DNA of 64,000 bases from Nostoc carneum NIES-2107 (GCA_002368155.1 AP018180.1:124001-188000), one strand, 5' to 3'; shown: positions 10,384 through 20,619, counted from the first letter of the stretch. A program made the numbers and translations. Notes: a model not told the origin generated them from the sequence alone.

Positions 10384-12249
10384 CTACTGATAATATTTAT
10401 GTAATAATTTTTTGCTCAGATGCGTGCGTTCTAACCGATTCAAAATTCGAGCAATTAATTCTGGTTCTACAATTGGTTTTCTGATATAGTCGTCGGCTCC
10501 AACTAAATAAACTTGATAGAGTATTTCCGGTTCAAAATGGGCAGAGAGAAACAAAATTGGTAAGCGATGCCAACAATGATCGTTCCGGATGATTTGGCAT
10601 AATTCTATACCATTAAAATCTGGCATCTCAATGTCTAAAATTAACAGATCTGGTTTAGTGGATTCTAATACTTCCCAAAATCTTTGAGATTCTTGTAATG
10701 GCGTAACTTGTAATCCCCAAGGTGAGAGTAACGTCGTCACCTTCTTGAGGATGAGCGGATCATCATCTACAACTAAAACTTTTGCATCTGTAGCAGTTTG
10801 TTGATTAAGCGCTATATTAATAGCGGTTAAAACCTCTACAGCAGACATAGTTTTGTTTAAAAAGCTCTGTGCGCCTAAACGAGCAGCTTCTACCCTATTT
10901 TGCAATTGATTATTAGTAGTCAATACTAAAACAGGAATCTCTGGATGCGTCTGGCTTAGTTCCGCAAGAAAAGTTAAACCATTCTCTTCTTTAGCAGGAA
11001 ACGATAAATCCAGTAAGATAACTTCGACTGAATTTAAGGAAAGTATGGTTCTCGCTGTTTTGATATCTGCTGCGACATCTACATTAAAACCCCAGGATAT
11101 AGCTTCTAATTTAATCCGTTCCGTCAGTGTCGTATCATCATCAACAATCAGCAGGTGTGCTGATGATGTAATTTGAGCATTGGCAGGGTTAACTGGTGAA
11201 GATGGCTGTTGCTGCAATGTTTGTTTGAGTAATTTCAGTAACTCCACCAACTGCAAAGCTATTCTCTGGTAGGGAACAGTGTATCTTTCTAGCAGTTGTT
11301 CTATGTCACGCGCTATTTTGGAACCTTCTAGAAAACCGTAACATCCCAAAGAACCAGCTAAACGGTGTGCTTCAGCCTGTGCTTGTTTTAATATTCGCTT
11401 GTCTGGAGTTACAGTTGATAATTGCGCGATCGCTTGTTCTAATAACTCAAACTTTTCGCTAAAACTTTTGAGAAATTCTTCCCGCATATTTGCCACTACA
11501 GCCATGACTTTAGCTTCGGCTTGCTCTTTCTCTGACAAATTCTGACTGGGAAGATTTGGCTTTTGCGGCTGATTTTTTGGTTCTTTCAGCCGATAACCTA
11601 AACCATATACTGTTTCTATGAAATCTGCGGTCATTCCTGCTGCTTTGAGCTTCTGGCGCAAACCCTTGATTTGGGTTGTCACCGCTTCTTCCCCAGGAAA
11701 CTCATCAGCAGACCAAATTCTATCTAATAAAACACTTCTACTAAATATGCGGCGCGGATTTTGCAAAAAAAGTTCTAATAAACCATACTCTTTAGGGGTA
11801 AGGTGCAGACGCTTGCCAGCATAGGTGACTTCTTTGATGTTAATATCAAGCTCTAAATTCTCCCAGACTAGCACCTTAGCAAGAATTGTCTTACCTCGCC
11901 GCATTAAAGCTCGAATTCTGGCGATTAGCTCTGATAGCTCAAACGGTTTGTTAATATAATCATCTGCACCCGCCTCTAAACCCATGACGCGCATACTAAT
12001 ATCGTCCTTAGCAGTCAGCATCAGAATGGGTACTTGAGATCCTTCTAAGCGGAGTTGACGACAAAGACTAATCCCATCCAATTTTGGTAGCATCACATCC
12101 AAAATTAGCAAGTCATAATCAAATGCCTTCGCTAACTCTAATCCTGTTTCACCATCGTTAGTGGTCTCTATTTGGTAATTGAGAGTCGAAAGCGCTTTCG
12201 CTAGAACTAAATTTGTCTGCTTGTCATCTTCTATTAAAAGAATTTTCAC
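10384..12249 (-). CDS. REC-wHTH-Hpt-REC-REC response regulator
   Basis: A 621-residue protein with five modules. An OmpR/PhoB-type regulator comes first: receiver 1-118 with Asp51 in LLILDVMLPKLDG, then a winged helix about 128-225 (LTPKEYGLLELFL, ending in the wing GLGYRL). An Hpt domain follows (about 255-345) with the histidine in AHRLAGSLGCYG, then two further receivers (about 372-488, LLIVDDD and LLDLSFP; about 497-612, VLVVDDD and LLILDIEMPD). The first, DNA-binding part alone would be a complete regulator; the rest is a built-in phosphorelay. The order lets an outside kinase act through the later receivers and Hpt to the first receiver, or the reverse. It shares a transcript with the short regulator 13 bases downstream. 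Confidence 0.92.
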   Translation of the reverse strand: MKILLIEDDKQTNLVLAKALSTLNYQIETTNDGETGLELAKAFDYDLLILDVMLPKLDGISLCRQLRLEGSQVPILMLTAKDDISMRVMGLEAGADDYINKPFELSELIARIRALMRRGKTILAKVLVWENLELDINIKEVTYAGKRLHLTPKEYGLLELFLQNPRRIFSRSVLLDRIWSADEFPGEEAVTTQIKGLRQKLKAAGMTADFIETVYGLGYRLKEPKNQPQKPNLPSQNLSEKEQAEAKVMAVVANMREEFLKSFSEKFELLEQAIAQLSTVTPDKRILKQAQAEAHRLAGSLGCYGFLEGSKIARDIEQLLERYTVPYQRIALQLVELLKLLKQTLQQQPSSPVNPANAQITSSAHLLIVDDDTTLTERIKLEAISWGFNVDVAADIKTARTILSLNSVEVILLDLSFPAKEENGLTFLAELSQTHPEIPVLVLTTNNQLQNRVEAARLGAQSFLNKTMSAVEVLTAINIALNQQTATDAKVLVVDDDPLILKKVTTLLSPWGLQVTPLQESQRFWEVLESTKPDLLILDIEMPDFNGIELCQIIRNDHCWHRLPILFLSAHFEPEILYQVYLVGADDYIRKPIVEPELIARILNRLERTHLSKKLLHKYYQ

Positions 12250-12768
12250 ACAATTTTTTCCCCAACTTATCCATAACTCAGGTATTCGCTTTTGTTTTTC
12301 AATGCCTTACTTCTCTACTCGGCATTGCAAAAAAAATCTCAGAGGATGGTCTGCTAGGGATATTATTCCCAATGCCACAGTAGTTTTCATGATTTTTTAT
12401 GATTCTTTATCACAAAATTACCAACAGTGGGAACACAATAGCTGATTCGTTTTCCGTGATGATGCGGATGGGGGTGGATTTTAAATAGGGTCTAGCCGCT
12501 AGAAAATAAACATTACCCAACAAGGGATTAGCTGGAAGACAAGTAATTTATCCGTGATTTTCCGATCATAAAATTCTCAAGAATTAATAATTAACCGCGG
12601 ATAAAAACACTTAATACTCATTGAAAACGAAACTGGACTCCATGCAAGATATACATACAAATAACAAAAACCTCAACTATGTTCTAGAAAAGGTAAATTT
12701 AGTCACCTCACAGGCAACTTGCTATATGGTATTGTAGATTTCCTGCCCTAGTTTTCCAGCCAGTAAAA
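12250..12768. other. Intergenic region upstream of the multi-domain regulator
   Basis: About 520 bases between the start of the REC-wHTH-Hpt protein and the terminator of the RNA-binding protein gene. It is AT-rich with no recognisable gene, and presumably contains the leftward promoter of the regulator operon. Confidence 0.45.
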
Positions 12769-12815
12769 AATTAAAAATTAAAAATCAAAAAAATTCTGAT
12801 TTTTAATTTTTAATT
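12769..12815 (-). terminator. Terminator of the RNA-binding protein gene
   Basis: A perfect 19-bp AT-rich inverted repeat (arms 12769-12787 and 12797-12815) lies 16 bases beyond the stop of the RRM protein gene. Reading leftward, A/T runs follow the stem. This suits an intrinsic terminator despite the low GC content of the stem. Confidence 0.55.
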
Positions 12816-12830
12816 GTTTTCGCATCAAGA

Positions 12831-13334
12831 TCAATTTGTAGTTTGTGCAGCTAGCATCTGCTTCAGCTTTTCTAATTCAGAAGCCCAACGGGGATCTGGA
12901 CGAATAGCGTCTGAGTCAGATGTTGTAGTCGTATCGCGTCCGCCACTAGCCGCACCACCACGACGAGACTTCTTAGAAGATTTGTCGCGACGGTTGCTTT
13001 CTTTATGGGTAACAGGAGCAGGATTACTGCTACCAGCGCTTTGGTTAGCTTTGGGTGCTTGCTCGTCACCTTCGTCGCCCTTAGTGCGTGGTAATGCCTT
13101 CTCTAACTTAATGGCAGTGTCTTTGAACAATTGACCATTATACTTTTCAATAATTTGATCGGCTTGTTCATCATTATTCACTGTGAGAAAGCCGAAACCA
13201 CGGCATTTGCCTGTTTTCCGGTCTTTAATTAATTTTGTGGTGACAGCATCACCTTCAGCCGCAAAAACTGCTTGTAGTTCTTGACGATCTATTTCTTCTT
13301 TTGGCAAATTGCCTATATATAGGCGAACAGACAT
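12831..13334 (-). CDS. RRM RNA-binding protein, Rbp3-like
   Basis: A 167-residue protein with one RNA recognition motif at residues 1-82: RNP2 is LYIGNL, RNP1 is CRGFGFLTV, and the segment KDRKTGKCRGFGF is conserved. The C-terminal half is a charged, disordered tail rich in Lys, Arg and Gly, unlike the short Gly-rich tails of cold-induced cyanobacterial Rbps. The N-terminal sequence and length match the Rbp3 type (Synechocystis Slr0193), which in that organism helps place thylakoid mRNAs at the membrane; that role is carried over by analogy only. The gene is monocistronic, with a perfect AT-rich hairpin after its stop and a good AGAGTT-then-ATG leader. Confidence 0.85.
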   Translation of the reverse strand: MSVRLYIGNLPKEEIDRQELQAVFAAEGDAVTTKLIKDRKTGKCRGFGFLTVNNDEQADQIIEKYNGQLFKDTAIKLEKALPRTKGDEGDEQAPKANQSAGSSNPAPVTHKESNRRDKSSKKSRRGGAASGGRDTTTTSDSDAIRPDPRWASELEKLKQMLAAQTTN

Positions 13335-14003
13335 GAACTATACCTCCAGAGTTGAATGAACAAGGCAAAATGAGAAAACAATCACTTGGCTTTGGCTTTC
13401 AAATATATGCTATTTCCCAAGAGTGCCATACACCAATTTTTTACTCAAAACTGTCAACCTATACAATACAATTTTTCGTCGGGGTCAAGCTTGTTTAATG
13501 CCAAAGAGCAAACGAAGCTCAATTAAATACCACCTTAGTTATAAGAATTGTAAATTTAATAGTTTACTGTCTGCTAAAGTAAACGTTTTCTTGTGCCCCT
13601 GTTCGCAGAATTAAACACCATTCCTTACATTATCACGGTATTTTCTACGTAGCTAGTTCAGCGCACACATTTCTGGCATATTCTTGTAATCGAATCGTAA
13701 CATAAAATACAATTTTTTCTCAAGAGGCAAAGATAAGGAAACAAAAACCAGCCGGTGGCTGGTTGATTTACTGCTGTGTTGGGAGAATCACAAAGATAGA
13801 TTGGCGCAAGCGTTGGTGATTAATAACTAAGCTGGAGTGCTGAGTTATATAAATTAGAAATGTTTATGTAAATAAATGTAACACTTGCTGGCGATAATTG
13901 CAAATTTTCGTAACATTTTTTGGGCATGGGGCATTGGGAATTGGGCATTGGGAATTTGTCTTTCTTGTCCCCTCTGCTTCCCCTGCTTCCCTGTCTCTAG
14001 CTC
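13335..14003. other. Intergenic region with hairpin and 7-base repeats
   Basis: 669 bases. It holds a perfect AACCAGCC/GGCTGGTT hairpin at 13746-13764 and, at 13921-13956, a run of G-rich heptamer-like units (GGGCATT, GGGAATT). The part next to the RRM gene must carry its promoter and leader. No reading frame looks real. Confidence 0.5.
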
Positions 14004-16253
14004 CTAGCCTCTGAGAAAAATAAAAGCTCCCCATGCTTGGGCTGCAACTGCGATGATGGTAGACCAAATGGGATGAGCGCTATTAACGGTTTGACCGTTT
14101 TGGGTTTGCATGGTTTGGATATCAATCCAGGGGGTTGCGCCGCGTCGGAACCAGCCTGTAACTGTAATTTGCCTACCAATGAAGTCTTGAGGATTGATGG
14201 ATTGTCCCAGCCAGGGGATGTGGTGCAATTTCACTAACCCGGTGTTGGTTTGCAAAATTAAGTCTTGTGCAAGAGAATTGCTGATGCCTGGACGACCTAA
14301 GAGCTTACCTGCAAGGCAAACATTGATACTATCGATGGGTATAGCTGAAGGGTTAGCTAACAGGCTGGGTAGGCGATCATCAGTTTGTAAAGCTTGGGGT
14401 TGGATATCCGGGAAGAAAGAATTCATGCGGATCACCATACCGATGCTAAAGCCAATCAACAAGCAACCTGAGACAAAAGACCAATCCTCATAGATCCATT
14501 TGAGGTTTAAAATTTTGAGTGCATAGGTTATCTGCCAAACTAACCAGATTAAGCCTGCAAACAAAAAACCGAAGGGAATACCCAACCAAGGAGCAATTTG
14601 TAAAAAGAAAGGATGCTTTTTCGGTCTTAAGGATTGCTCGTTAATTAAATGTAGTTCTGGTTCTAAATGCCAGTGACGGGCAATTTTACTGAGGCGTTGA
14701 ATGCGATCGCCTATTAAAGGATGACTATTATTAATAGTGAACCAGTGACGATGGGGATTGAAATTATCCCACATCAATAATGATGTAAAGGGAACTTGAC
14801 CAGCTAGACTACCTAAAGAAATACTTTGCTGATAGCTCACCGGTGCTACCAGATTCAAGCTTTCTAACTGCCAACTAGTTTGTTCTTTTTGGGAAATATC
14901 ACCAGCTACACCAATGGCAATTTTCAATAAGGCGCGGGTTAAAGCATTGGGATTACCAGTAATTTCCGAGGCGGTGCGATCGCTATAATAAAGCCGCAAC
15001 TTCGACAACCACAAAGCTATCCCAGTCAGTAAACACCAAATCCCATAGGTAAGACTAGCTAAGACTCTAGCAGGCCAGCGCCCAAATGCAGATGAGATGC
15101 TGTTGCCCCACTCCGATATACTCTGATATATTTTGTGAACAATCACGCTCACCAGCAATATCAGAGACATCACCATAAAATCTTTGTGAATGATATGCCC
15201 TAACTGCGTGGCGTAAATAACGGCGATTTCATCATCAGCTAGTTGATCTAATAGCCCTTGACTGATCACTATCCGGGCATTGCGAGCTAAATTACCATAG
15301 GTTAGAGCAATGGGGGCAGCCATTGGTAAAATTCGCAGTTTAGGAAATGGCCAGCCTTTCTGTTGACATGAACGTTGTAATACCCGAATTGCTTCTCGAC
15401 TGCGATTATTTAACTGCTCTTTGGGTAATTCTTGCTGTCCATAAAAATTTGTGAGTAACCGATCTAGCAACCAAGGTGATAAAGCCAGCGCTATCACTAA
15501 TACCGCCATGACAACTACTGTTGGATCGCGATATAAAAATTGCCAAGGCTCTAAATAAGGTAGTTTAACTAAAATCTGATTTATTAAACCCATTACCAGC
15601 TTCAGCATTTCCCGCATCACCCAAAATAGAGCGAAAAATGTGCCAGTAGCCAGTAATTTTAAAGGAATTAAATTTAGCTTATGTAGGGGTTGCCAAACTT
15701 TTGCCCGGCCTGCGTGTCGCCAATAGATAGTGAATAATTTAGGTTGTGGGCGATGGAGAGAACCAATATAATTGGCTCCCATCATGGTGTCTACATTGGT
15801 ATTTTTAATACTACTGGCTGGTAAAGTTGATGTAGTACCCGCATTATTCGTGGCTTTCACCCCTGAATTTTTGGTCTGCTGTGGTGATGCAGTATTTACA
15901 GGCGCAGCATCTGGTTTATGAGCATTATCAAAAGCTACAAATCCAGTTGCAGAATTTTTGGATGAGGTCTTTTTACGTTGTTGGTGCTTTTTTAAATGTT
16001 CAAGAGCACGTTCTGCCCACTCTTGAACCTGCGGATTTGGACTCACAATCAGATTGTTACACACAGCGATCGCTTTGGGGACTTGGCCACTACGCGCATA
16101 GGCCATAACCAAGCCCACCTGCGCCTGTAAGCCAGTTTTGCCATCTTTCTGGCTATTGGCCACAGGTTCCAGGTGAGCGATCGCTGTGGGATAATTTCCC
16201 TGTTTTAGAGCAACTAAACCAGCCTCCAAAGACGATTCGGCATGTGAAGGCAT
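14004..16253 (-). CDS. M48-like membrane protein lacking zinc ligands
   Basis: A 749-residue protein. Residues 1-95 look like TPR-type helices (QGNYPTAIAHLEPVA, AYARSGQVPKAIAV), followed by a low-complexity linker. Then come transmembrane segments near 205-225, 250-270 and 360-385, and an HtpX/Ste24-like domain at about 285-530. The domain keeps the frame of M48 peptidases (DDEIAVIYATQLGHIIHKDF, the DRTASEITG segment, HPLIGDRIQRL). But the first His and the Glu of HEXXH are replaced (TQLGH), and the usual Glu ligand in REYxAD is Tyr (LYYSD). Two further membrane segments and a C-terminal domain with a GWFRRG..PWIDI motif follow. It is probably inactive as a protease and may be a scaffold. It lies 94 bases downstream of prfC on the same strand. 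Confidence 0.75.
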   Translation of the reverse strand: MPSHAESSLEAGLVALKQGNYPTAIAHLEPVANSQKDGKTGLQAQVGLVMAYARSGQVPKAIAVCNNLIVSPNPQVQEWAERALEHLKKHQQRKKTSSKNSATGFVAFDNAHKPDAAPVNTASPQQTKNSGVKATNNAGTTSTLPASSIKNTNVDTMMGANYIGSLHRPQPKLFTIYWRHAGRAKVWQPLHKLNLIPLKLLATGTFFALFWVMREMLKLVMGLINQILVKLPYLEPWQFLYRDPTVVVMAVLVIALALSPWLLDRLLTNFYGQQELPKEQLNNRSREAIRVLQRSCQQKGWPFPKLRILPMAAPIALTYGNLARNARIVISQGLLDQLADDEIAVIYATQLGHIIHKDFMVMSLILLVSVIVHKIYQSISEWGNSISSAFGRWPARVLASLTYGIWCLLTGIALWLSKLRLYYSDRTASEITGNPNALTRALLKIAIGVAGDISQKEQTSWQLESLNLVAPVSYQQSISLGSLAGQVPFTSLLMWDNFNPHRHWFTINNSHPLIGDRIQRLSKIARHWHLEPELHLINEQSLRPKKHPFFLQIAPWLGIPFGFLFAGLIWLVWQITYALKILNLKWIYEDWSFVSGCLLIGFSIGMVIRMNSFFPDIQPQALQTDDRLPSLLANPSAIPIDSINVCLAGKLLGRPGISNSLAQDLILQTNTGLVKLHHIPWLGQSINPQDFIGRQITVTGWFRRGATPWIDIQTMQTQNGQTVNSAHPIWSTIIAVAAQAWGAFIFLRG

Positions 16254-16347
16254 AGAATTTCTGGCACTCCCATCTGTTCTAACTGATCCACGTTTATGCT
16301 CAAGCGCATAATGTTTAGATTCCCCAGCTAATACCTTGCGTCCGGAA

Positions 16348-17976
16348 TTATCCCTCCACTGATTGCTGAGTAGAATACACCGGAGCGATCGCGCTTAATT
16401 TTAACTTGGGATGATCTCCCTGTAATTGTTGGCAATTCCATTCATTACGGAACAGCAATACTGGCCGTCCCATATTGTCTTTGACTGTGGTGGTATTGAA
16501 TATTCGTCCCACCTCATTCAATGCTTCCCAACCGCCTTCAACCCAACGGGCGACGCTATAGGGTAGCAAGTCTAATATGGTTTCTACACCATACTCGTTT
16601 TGTAAGCGGAACTGCACTACCTCGAACTGCAACTGACCCACCGCCGCTAAAATTGGATCGCGTTTGGCTTCGTCAGTGGAGTACATAATCTGTACTGCAC
16701 CTTCTTCCCGTAATTCCGAAATCCCTTTTTGAAATTGCTTAAACTTGGAAGGGTTGGGGTTCCTTAAAGTTGCAAACAATTCTGGTGAAAAATAAGGAAT
16801 TCCTTCATATTCGAGCTTTTGCCCAGTGTAAATAGTGTCGCCGATCGCAAAGACACCAGGATTATTTAAACCGATAACATCGCCTGGATAAGCAACATCA
16901 ATTGATTCTCTCTCTTGGGCGAAAAGTTTTTGTGGGCGAGACAGACGAACGATTTTGCCTGTGCGGGCGTGAGTTACCGTCATATCTTTTTCAAACTTAC
17001 CCGTGCAGACGCGGATAAATGCCACGCGATCGCGGTGCTTCGGGTCCATGTTAGCCTGGAGTTTAAAGACAAAGCCAGAAAACTCTGGGTAAGTAGGGGG
17101 AACTTCACCGACGCTACTATTATGAGTTCCTGGTTTCAAGGCATAATCCAAGAAGTGCTTCAAAAATAGCTCCACCCCGAAGTTAGTCATGGCGCTACCG
17201 AAGAATACTGGTGTCATTTTTCCTTGATGCACCAAATCTAAATCTAGTTCCGGGCCGACTCCCTCCAAGAGTTCTAAATCGTTTTTCAGTTGGTAATAGA
17301 GATCCTGTTCTAGCAGTTCCTCAATTTTGGCATCGCCCAAATCGACTATCGTGTCTTTCGCTTCTCTACTACCGTGGGCGCTACGTTCAAATAAGTGAAT
17401 TTGTTGATTTTGACGGTCAAATACACCTTTAAAGCGATCGCCCATGCCAATCGGCCAGTTGACTGCATAGGTTTGCAATCCCAATTCTTGCTCGATTTCG
17501 TCTAATAATTCCAGAGGTTCGCGTCCTGGACGGTCGAGTTTATTTACAAAGGTAAAGATGGGGATACCGCGCAACTTACAAACTTCAAATAGTTTGCGAG
17601 TTTGGGGTTCTAAACCTTTTGCCACATCAATCAGCATCACTGCATTATCGGCAGCAGCCAAAGTTCGGTACGTATCTTCACTGAAATCTTGGTGTCCAGG
17701 GGTATCTAATAAGTTGATATAACAGCTACGATATTCAAACTGCAATACTGTAGATGTGATAGAAATACCCCGTTGCTGTTCCATCGCCATCCAGTCTGAG
17801 GTGGCTTTACGCTGTGCCCGCCGGGCTTTGACTGCACCAGCTTCGTGAATCGCACCTCCGTATAATAGAAGTTTTTCGGTCAGAGTAGTTTTACCTGCGT
17901 CCGGGTGTGAAATAATCGCAAAGTTGCGGCGAAGTTCAACAGCCTGATGCAGATCTGAGTTGAGTTCAGTTGACAT
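16348..17976 (-). CDS. prfC: Peptide chain release factor 3
   Basis: A 542-residue translational GTPase of normal RF3 length; it removes RF1/RF2 from the ribosome after peptide release. It has the P-loop [16 protein letters not shown] near residue 25, the switch I region ending in RGISITS, G3 as [14 protein letters not shown] and G4 as [10 protein letters not shown]. The long RF3-specific domains II/III include [19 protein letters not shown] and the C-terminal [19 protein letters not shown]-like proteins lack these. The gene starts at ATG, with a promoter expected in the 145 bases before the mobile element. The M48-like gene follows on the same strand and may share its transcript. Confidence 0.96.
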   Translation of the reverse strand: MSTELNSDLHQAVELRRNFAIISHPDAGKTTLTEKLLLYGGAIHEAGAVKARRAQRKATSDWMAMEQQRGISITSTVLQFEYRSCYINLLDTPGHQDFSEDTYRTLAAADNAVMLIDVAKGLEPQTRKLFEVCKLRGIPIFTFVNKLDRPGREPLELLDEIEQELGLQTYAVNWPIGMGDRFKGVFDRQNQQIHLFERSAHGSREAKDTIVDLGDAKIEELLEQDLYYQLKNDLELLEGVGPELDLDLVHQGKMTPVFFGSAMTNFGVELFLKHFLDYALKPGTHNSSVGEVPPTYPEFSGFVFKLQANMDPKHRDRVAFIRVCTGKFEKDMTVTHARTGKIVRLSRPQKLFAQERESIDVAYPGDVIGLNNPGVFAIGDTIYTGQKLEYEGIPYFSPELFATLRNPNPSKFKQFQKGISELREEGAVQIMYSTDEAKRDPILAAVGQLQFEVVQFRLQNEYGVETILDLLPYSVARWVEGGWEALNEVGRIFNTTTVKDNMGRPVLLFRNEWNCQQLQGDHPKLKLSAIAPVYSTQQSVEG

Positions 17977-18122
17977 AAGTGTAATTGTTTGCTCTTTAGT
18001 TAACTTAACTTAATTTTTTTTCAAGATTGGTGAGTCTTTTCATCTTAGAACAACGATGCACGCGATCAAGTCGTAAATCGCGAACTACCTGCGATCGGGT
18101 ACGAGGAATTGGGAAGCAGTAG

Positions 18123-18236
18123 TACTGTACGTTCGCTTATTTTTGAAGTGTGAGAGGAATTAACGCCTTACTGTTAAAGGAAACAATACGATTTTGGATC
18201 TCCTAAAACCATCACCGTGTAATACTTGGGAAAAGG
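18123..18236. repeat. Left terminal inverted repeat of the IS1634-like element
   Basis: It matches the reverse complement of 20740-20853 at about 106 of 114 positions. The inner end includes one copy of the CCGTGTAATAC palindrome half, so the repeat carries a possible protein-binding site as well as the transposase-recognised tip. Confidence 0.88.
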
Positions 18237-18402
18237 AGAACGAGCTTTACCATGTATTACATGGTAAAAGAAATTGCGACTTTGCGTGTATTACAGGGAT
18301 GAAAGAAATATATTGAGAGACTGTTACCGGAAGTTAAGCTCTTCAGTGTAATACATGGAAGAGTAGCAATATTCAAAGTTCAATTTACGGTGTCTTACAC
18401 GG
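18213..18402. repeat. Left array of 15-bp palindromes (CCRTGTAATACAYGG)
   Basis: Five sites lie downstream of the transposase stop: 18213-18229, 18246-18268 (a perfect 23-bp palindrome centred on CCATGTATTACATGG), 18284-18298, 18343-18359 and 18387-18402. Spacing is irregular, roughly 30-60 bases. They have the size and symmetry of a dimeric or tetrameric repressor operator. Confidence 0.7.
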
Positions 18403-18480
18403 AAATTGCTAATATTGAAATGGGACTTCAATTGTGTGTATCCTCCTTCAGGAGTGGTACAGGTAATTGAGTAAGATGAA

Positions 18481-20187
18481 TTATGTCGAGCGCACCACTG
18501 AATCTATCTGATAAAGGGATTCAGGCATTTTCATTAAAGAAAGAATTTGTTTTTGAAGCGCGTTAATTGGTGTGATGAAGATGGTAGAATCAGGTAAAAA
18601 ATAAAGAGTTAAATTACAAAAAGCCTTGAGCATTTGTTCAGCAGATGGGCGAGCAGTTTTTCGCTTTGGATTACCGTCATAAAGACCTGCCAAAGATTGT
18701 TGGGTTTGCTCAAGAGCCAGCCGTACTACAAACTCCATTAGAGTAAATACACGCAAAGCTATGTTCAACAGGAACATTAAGCCAGTGATTCGGTCAGTAT
18801 TTTGAAAGTAAATGGGTAGGGCTGGCAAAGAACCCCTTTTAAAACGGTGAAAACCTCGCTCTAAAAGCCATTCATCCCGATAATACATCACAGCAAGTGG
18901 TAAACTCATCTGGCTACTATCGGCATTAGTAACATACAATCGCCACCCTGCCAAAGTTTCTGCCTCCTGAATTGCAGTATCTATCTTCTGGATATGAAGT
19001 TGAAGACAAATATCTGTCAATTCCTCTGTGGTCGAGTTTTTTGATGGTCGTCCCCGTCCGAGATGACGAGTTTTTTTAGTGATCTGTTCTGTAATCATGG
19101 TTGAGAAAAAATTTTTGACACGATAGCGCTGGAGAATGTTTTCTACTTTATGGGTGAGTAGCTCCCGATCTGAGCCTGGCTTGTTAGCTAAACTTTGGAG
19201 AGCGGTTTCAGCAGTCAAGATGCGTTGCTGTTGTCCACGTATCATTGATGCGGCAAGGCTTTGGGAGTAAACTACTAAGTAGCGTTCTAGCCAACGCACC
19301 CATTTGTTGGTTTGTTTGTTGAACCAAAACTTACCTAACTCCACTTCAAAACCTTTTCCCACCGCAGGTTCTTCTTCATCTTGTCGTGGTAAACGAATGG
19401 GCACAATTTCCGCTGGTGGGTTGAGAACCCATTGCTGAAGATATTGAGGGTGTTGCCCACTCATGGCTACAGGAACGCAGTAAATACCCCTAGAAGCGGC
19501 GATTTGAGCGCGAGTTGCAATCGACCCAGCTTTACAATCAGCGATGAAGACAAACTTTTTATGTCCAATCACTTGTGCTATTTTTTGCCAAGTGGGGAAA
19601 TATAATGGGTCGTCAGCTCCATTACCTTCAAGGGTTGTGCTGACTAATGGCATTCCCATTGGGTCAAGGGTTGCCAATAATTGACGGTATTGCAACAAAT
19701 CTGGGCGTTTGTCCTTGGAATAGCCATAACGTAATATATTTTCTTCTGGAGAATCTCCCTGTTGATGATTCACGCTAAAACTAGTCGTATCGGTTCGTGC
19801 CACTTGTGTGGGCAATTCGTAGGCGCGAATCAGATTTTGTCCTAACTTGACCTCTATTTCCTGCGTTGCTTGTGTTTGCTTACCTAACTCTTCGACTACC
19901 CTTGCCAATCTGTCATCACTGGTATCTTTTTCTCCTATCGACCACCCTGTACTTAACTCTAAAATCCTTCGATGTGCCTTTACCCATGATTCCACTGCAC
20001 ACAACCGATGGTCTGATTGAGTAATTATGTATGTCAGTAACAATACACTCAATTGACCATAACTCATGCCTTTGTGGTTTCCGTGTGGTTTTTTGAGTTT
20101 TTGGTCAATACATTTAGCTATCCCCATCTGAACAAGCCATTCCACGATGACGGGAATATCGTCAATCCGCTCAGAACTTATGTCCAC
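18481..20187 (-). CDS. IS1634-family DDE transposase
   Basis: A 568-residue transposase. Its N-terminus (DDIPVIVEWLVQMGIAKCIDQ) is the DUF4277-type helical domain typical of the cyanobacterial IS1634/IS4-like group. Catalytic acids can be assigned as Asp in VARTDTTSF (about residue 137), Asp in FIADCKAGS (about 217) and Glu in the late motif YRDEWLLERGFHRFKRG (about 440). This motif is the Y-R-E-K signature of the IS4 superfamily. Length and motifs are intact. It reads toward the left end of the element and lies 36 bases downstream of the accessory gene, suggesting one transcript driven from the right-hand palindrome region. Confidence 0.93.
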   Translation of the reverse strand: MDISSERIDDIPVIVEWLVQMGIAKCIDQKLKKPHGNHKGMSYGQLSVLLLTYIITQSDHRLCAVESWVKAHRRILELSTGWSIGEKDTSDDRLARVVEELGKQTQATQEIEVKLGQNLIRAYELPTQVARTDTTSFSVNHQQGDSPEENILRYGYSKDKRPDLLQYRQLLATLDPMGMPLVSTTLEGNGADDPLYFPTWQKIAQVIGHKKFVFIADCKAGSIATRAQIAASRGIYCVPVAMSGQHPQYLQQWVLNPPAEIVPIRLPRQDEEEPAVGKGFEVELGKFWFNKQTNKWVRWLERYLVVYSQSLAASMIRGQQQRILTAETALQSLANKPGSDRELLTHKVENILQRYRVKNFFSTMITEQITKKTRHLGRGRPSKNSTTEELTDICLQLHIQKIDTAIQEAETLAGWRLYVTNADSSQMSLPLAVMYYRDEWLLERGFHRFKRGSLPALPIYFQNTDRITGLMFLLNIALRVFTLMEFVVRLALEQTQQSLAGLYDGNPKRKTARPSAEQMLKAFCNLTLYFLPDSTIFITPINALQKQILSLMKMPESLYQIDSVVRST

Positions 20188-20223
20188 TGTTTTCCCCGCT
20201 TACTGATACAAAACAGCGAATTC

Positions 20224-20619
20224 CTACTGTTGTGTATACTCGCTATTTAGTACCACAATAAAATGATTGAGGGCTTTGAGTGCTGCTTTGTAGCCCGGTG
20301 ATTGCTTACCTAACTTCAACTCCAATATTACTTGGTTACGTAAACTTTCGAGTGTTGCCACCTTTAGAGGCATGGTCGCAACTTCAACAACACTAGTTTT
20401 GGCTTTATGTGCCAACTTTTTTTCCCGTGTAATACTTGGATGAGCATTCCTTCTAATCACCTGTTCAACGTAATCAGCTCTAGTCATACCCAAGCATTCG
20501 GCAGCGATCCCCAAAGCCTTCCAGGTTTCATCCGTTAATCTTAAAGAGCGCACTTGACGATAATCATCGTCTTTGAGGGCGAACTTCCCTTGAATATCCC
20601 GCTTTAACATTCGCCTCAT
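20224..20619 (-). CDS. Ribbon-helix-helix-like accessory protein of the IS
   Basis: 131 residues from the chosen ATG at 20619. An upstream TTG at 20649 and an ATG at 20610, preceded by GGATGAGG, are alternatives. Residues 10-50 (RQVRSLRLTDETWKALGIAAECLGMTRADYVEQVI) have the strand-helix-helix pattern of Arc/CopG-type DNA-binding proteins; the tail is basic and then helical. It lies within the inverted repeats of the IS, upstream of the transposase with a 36-base gap. A palindrome (20619-20634) overlaps its start and another lies inside it (20424-20440). Autorepression, or repression of the transposase, through these sites is inferred. IS1634 members as I know them usually carry only the transposase, so this gene is unusual. 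Confidence 0.65.
   Translation of the reverse strand: MRRMLKRDIQGKFALKDDDYRQVRSLRLTDETWKALGIAAECLGMTRADYVEQVIRRNAHPSITREKKLAHKAKTSVVEVATMPLKVATLESLRNQVILELKLGKQSPGYKAALKALNHFIVVLNSEYTQQ

Noticed and set aside
18213-18402. The palindromes of the IS1634-like element as a CRISPR or attachment array
   Set aside because: Spacing is irregular, units are 15-bp palindromes, and they occur at both ends of a transposable element. Operator-like use fits better.
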